A stretch of 6,581 bases of DNA from Candidatus Omnitrophota bacterium. Its GTDB lineage: Bacteria; Omnitrophota; Gorgyraeia; Gygaellales; Profunditerraquicolaceae. The number at the start of each line of letters is the position of its first letter. Positions within the stretch are counted from its first letter, which is position 1. The stretch lies in contig JAHISH010000038.1 in assembly GCA_018818365.1 (NCBI GenBank), positions 1 to 6,581 on the forward strand, written 5' to 3'. The notes beneath the pieces were generated by a model. It saw only the letters and a program-made list of their open reading frames with translations. It was not told the DNA's origin and did not search any database. The translations under genes were made by a program, and so were the position numbers. This document shows, in pieces, positions 1 to 3,300 of the stretch.

Positions 1-5
1 GCATG

Positions 6-80
6 GGCGTATCCTTTCTGGTTAGGGCTCTGTCAGGCCCGGGTTGATAAGCTTTCCAAACAGAAAGATACGCCTTTTTT
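6..80 (+). terminator. Long hairpin with T-run, probable terminator of an upstream unit
   Basis: The left arm GGCGTATCCTTTCTG (6-20) pairs with CAGAAAGATACGCC (61-74), giving 14 base pairs with a single bulged C, followed directly by six T residues (75-80). The T-run lies only on the + side, so termination is of + strand transcription. The apical part (21-60) is unusually long for a terminator. It can fold further: AGGGCT (24-29) can pair with AGCTTT (50-55) using two G-U pairs, and TCAG (33-36) with TTGA (44-47). It may therefore be the 3' end of a small structured RNA whose start is outside the window. It must belong to an upstream unit, since the next promoter begins at about 139. Confidence 0.6.
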
Positions 81-86
81 AATTAC

Positions 87-103
87 TGTAAAGCTAATTT
101 ACA
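87..103. promoter_or_regulatory. Inverted repeat upstream of the promoter, possible operator
   Basis: TGTAAA (87-92) and TTTACA (98-103) form an inverted repeat around five bases, and the palindrome AGTATACT follows at 112-119. Both lie 20 to 50 bases upstream of the -35 box, where activators commonly bind. The region is AT-rich, so chance is a real alternative, and no regulator gene is in the window. Confidence 0.25.
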
Positions 104-138
104 CACAATTCAGTATACTACCTTTCTTTGCGATTGCC

Positions 139-167
139 TTGACAATTCTCCTATAGTATGGTAAACT
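139..167 (+). promoter_or_regulatory. Sigma70-type promoter of the giant gene
   Basis: A perfect -35 box TTGACA (139-144) is separated by exactly 17 bases from TAAACT (162-167), which matches four of six positions of the -10 consensus. TATGG immediately before the -10 supplies an extended -10 (TG at 159-160 and one intervening base). The predicted start of transcription is near 173-175, giving a leader of about 170 bases before the start codon. This is the only strong promoter I see upstream of the gene. Confidence 0.7.
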
Positions 168-185
168 TTATCAATATTCTGGATT

Positions 186-232
186 TTACCGGTGTCCTTA
201 TAGGGAGGAAATAAGGACATTTGCCACGGTAA
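186..232 (+). ncRNA. Structured leader RNA, candidate aptamer of unknown class
   Basis: Just after the predicted transcription start, TTACCG (186-191) pairs with CGGTAA (227-232) as an outer stem. Inside it TGTCCTTAT (193-201) pairs perfectly with ATAAGGACA (211-219) around the purine loop AGGGAGGAA (202-210). A one-sided internal loop (220-226, TTTGCCA) separates the two stems. This two-tier fold stands directly ahead of a terminator, the usual arrangement of riboswitches and attenuators. I compared it by eye with remembered consensus sequences (c-di-GMP-I and -II, purine, preQ1, fluoride, THF, glycine, cobalamin) and could not assign it. Confidence 0.5.
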
Positions 233-252
233 GCAATAGATTAGAAGCCGGT
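188..252 (+). promoter_or_regulatory. Possible antiterminator pairing in the leader
   Basis: ACCGGT (188-193) can pair with GCCGGT (247-252) through five Watson-Crick pairs and one G-U pair. The first element is also the 5' strand of the outer aptamer stem, and the second is part of the left arm of the terminator. The two folds therefore exclude each other: aptamer stem plus terminator, or antiterminator alone. The pairing is short, so this is an inference. Confidence 0.3.
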
Positions 253-280
253 TGACTATGGGTCGTCAACTGGCTTTTTC
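245..280 (+). terminator. Intrinsic terminator inside the leader (attenuator)
   Basis: AAGCCGGTTGAC (245-256) pairs with GTCAACTGGCTT (265-276) over 12 positions with one G-U pair. The loop is TATGGGTC, and five T residues follow at 275-279. It sits about 70 to 105 bases after the predicted transcription start and 64 bases before the start codon of the giant gene. No gene precedes it in this transcript, so it most likely acts as an attenuator under control of the upstream fold. Confidence 0.75.
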
Positions 281-292
281 TTTCTCATGAAA

Positions 293-306
293 TGAAAACG
301 TTTTCA
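293..306. promoter_or_regulatory. Perfect 14-bp palindrome, LacI/CcpA-type operator
   Basis: TGAAAACGTTTTCA is a perfect palindrome centred on CG. It fits the cre-like consensus TGWAARCGYTWWCA bound by CcpA and many LacI-family regulators. It lies about 120 bases downstream of the predicted transcription start and 37 bases before the ATG. A bound repressor would therefore act as a roadblock to elongation rather than compete for the promoter. A second arm pair, GAAATG (289-294) and CATTTC (311-316), surrounds it and could form a hairpin in the RNA. The regulator is not in the window. Confidence 0.45.
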
Positions 307-331
307 AAAGCATTTCTTAACCTAATAATCC

Positions 332-338
332 AGGAGAG
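332..338 (+). promoter_or_regulatory. Ribosome binding site of the giant gene
   Basis: AGGAGAG lies five bases upstream of the ATG at 344 (seven bases if counted from AGGAG) and is a strong Shine-Dalgarno sequence. It supports this start, as does the signal peptide that begins right at this methionine. Confidence 0.85.
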
Positions 339-343
339 TTGAA

Positions 344-3300
344 ATGAAAAAAAGACTTGAGAAAGTATTTTCGTTGGTATTAACACTAAGCTTACTATTC
401 CAACAAGTCGGGTTTGCCCAGGTTGCCATTGATCTTAATCTGGCAGGATACCTGCCTTCCAGCATTACCTCTGCTGCAATAGAACGATTCCGTCCTCTGC
501 ATATGCGTTATTTTGCCTATGACGGCGCGCAATTTAAGCTTCTTTTGGACAAAGGTGATATCAAAGATATCCGTACTTTTGAAGTAAAGCAAGAGAGCAA
601 AGAACTCTTTGAATACTTTTTAACCGGGATTACCCTCCCCAACGAGTGTTTCTGGGTTAATTTGCGTCCCGATTCTTCAGAGCAGATTATCGACCCATAT
701 TTAGAACAGACTAATATAGGTAAAGTACTCTTAGAGTCAGACGTACAGTTAAAGAAAGATACTGCCGCGTTTACTTCTCCGCAGAATCCCAAAGGAAAAC
801 TATACTGGGAAAAACTCTATAAGAAGGCCTACCAGATTTTCGGAACTGATTCGATTAGTATCCCCACGCTTACACGCCCCTGGATTGTTCCCAACGACGT
901 GCTTATTCGTTATACCGCTGATAGCGCGTATGTGTACAAAGCCACTCTTAAAGTAATGTTGGAAGCCGATTATTTAAAGAACACCAGAACACCTGGGCAC
1001 CAGAGCACCAGTGAGAGTACCTATAGCTTCGAAGACGTACGCATGAAGGAACTCAATGAATATTCTTCCCAACTTATCCGCGAATTAATCATCCCTGAAC
1101 TTAATAAAGAAGTAAATACTTCCAAACGCTACGCCCAATTAAGACAGGTCTATTTCTCTTTAATTCTGGCGCAGTGGTTCAAGACCCATTTTCGCGGTTC
1201 TTCCGGAAAGTATGCCTCCCTGATCGACTCTAAGAATCTTGCAGAATTGACTTCTCCTGAACACTGGTCAAAAAACACTTATTTTAAATATTATCAGCAA
1301 TCATTCAAGGATGGCGAATACAATATACAGACACCTGTCTATACCGTCGCAGGACAGACCATTCGTAGTTATTTTAGCGGCGGCATTACCTTAACATCCT
1401 CATCTCCGGTAGGTATTCTCGGCGGAAATGGCGCTTTCGAGGCAGCGCTCGATAAGACAGGAGTAGGCGCAACAATAGATCCCAAGGGAGAAATCACTAT
1501 TGCGGTACCAAACCAAGAAAACAAAGCTACTTCTTCACCGATTAGTAAAAAAGAAATACTCGTAGATCTCCCAGGACTAAGACATACTTTAAGAAATTAC
1601 GATCATACTAAACCCGGATACATCTTTAGTAGATCCTGGAGCCAGGATCTTTCCATACAAGTATTCTTGTCTGGGCCAGGGATGATCGATATAACGATAC
1701 TTAAAGGCAATAGAGTTGGACAGCAAATATTCGTCGAAATAACCCCCGCAGATGGAAAAACATCTACCGTAAAAGATGCAGTTATTGTCGATGATGGGAC
1801 TGCGCAGATTATCCTTGAAGACGGGTGGAGTAAAGTGCAAGGACTCAAGGTTTATTTTATTACTGAAGATCCTTCCGCCTCCTCACCAGTAAAGACCAAA
1901 GCAGAGGATCCGAATGTAGTGCGATTTACGAACCTTAACTTTTCGAACACTCCTTGGCTTCAAACTACACAGACAAACCCGGACAAGACTGTGAGAATTA
2001 CTCTTACCAGGAATGACGAAGGTACCGTTATCCTAACCGGAAAAACAGATCCACGTCATAAAGGCAAGAAGATGGTAGTTACCGTCTTTAATAATAGAGG
2101 CACTCCCATCCGTACTACTGAAAGAATCATTCCTGAAGGAGATCTTTCTGTCAGATCGCTACCTTTTGAGGTTACAAAGTGGATACCTGAAGAGGAATTA
2201 AACCAGATACGTTCGATCAAGGTTGAAGTTCTTGATATTCCAAAAACCGCCCCTTCGCCGGTACAGTTATCTTTTCAAGATGAGCTTGTACATGCCAGGG
2301 TAGTGGATTCTTGGACTACGGGGCCATTTGTCGAAACCGGCGTCAAAGCATATAAGGTTTTCATAATCCCTGCAGGTAGATTAAAAGAAAAAGGAGGCGT
2401 CGTAACTCTAAGATTCTTATCAGAGTCCGGAAGAATCGTAGACTCAAGCACGGTCCGTATTGCGCCTGGGAAAACCCAGATTGAAACAACGAGATATTTA
2501 CTGCGTGACCTATCACCTGTTTCGTTAACTGCGGGAGCAGTGCCGACTGTCTCTTCGCCGGTGGAAGGCAGGTTGCTTTCGCAGAGCCCTGCTGCCAGTT
2601 CTCCGGTAGAGACGCAAGCGCGGTTATCCAGCAAGAAGGTTTTAAAGAGCCTCTTTCATAACGGAGGAGAGATCAACCCCGAAGTAGCCAAGATTATTCA
2701 AGGCTGGACATTAAGACACCTGAAGGCTGCTTACGGAATTAAAGATCCAGATGTTCAAGTCGCCGCTCGTGTGGCGGTGGCAATTTGGCTTAAAGGACAA
2801 TCGTATCTCCAGGGGGTAAAAGTCCGCAGAGAACAACGCGCGTGGCTGGATAATGTTGTAGAAGATATAGAAAGAAATTTTATGGCGTTTCGGCAGGGAG
2901 ATATACGTCCTGGTTGGGGCGATCAGAATATGCCGTATGGCAGTCTGGACCTTGAGGCACTTGCCGGTATCGGTACTCCGGCTGCAACGTTGGTTATTCT
3001 TCAAAAAGGGCAAACCGACGATAGTCTTTACTCGTTAAAGAATTATCCGGAGAATCTAGGTCCTGCAGAGATTGTCCCAAACGCCTTGATAAATGCGAGG
3101 TTGCTGGCATTACCTCTTATTTTGGAAGACCTGAAAGGAAAGACGATTAGAATTAACGGGCAGGAAGAAGTTCTTTCCCCGGAAAAAATAGAAAATATTA
3201 TTCAAACAATACAGGCCGGACGGGTGGTGAAATTAACTTGGGCGGTAGATGCACGCCAGGCGTGGCTTGATAGAGAAAATGCTGACCTCGCGCAGATTAT

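Noticed and set aside
21..60. Signal recognition particle RNA core, because of GTCAGGCCCGG.
   Set aside because: The conserved second half (GGAAGG and AGCAG) is missing and the element is shorter than bacterial SRP RNAs.
1..156. Open frame from the left edge (51 codons, ending at TAG 154-156) with a hydrophobic tail ending FFAIALTILL, possibly the 3' end of an upstream membrane protein gene.
   Set aside because: It would run through the hairpin with T-run and over the -35 box of the promoter. An open frame of this length touching a window edge is not rare. Sequence to the left would settle it.
202..240. A leader peptide behind the Shine-Dalgarno-like loop AGGGAGGA, for example TTG-CCA-CGG-TAA (221-232) or an ATT-started six-codon frame.
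   Set aside because: The frames are three or six codons with rare starts, and the Shine-Dalgarno sequence lies in a closed hairpin loop. There is no codon run typical of an attenuation peptide.
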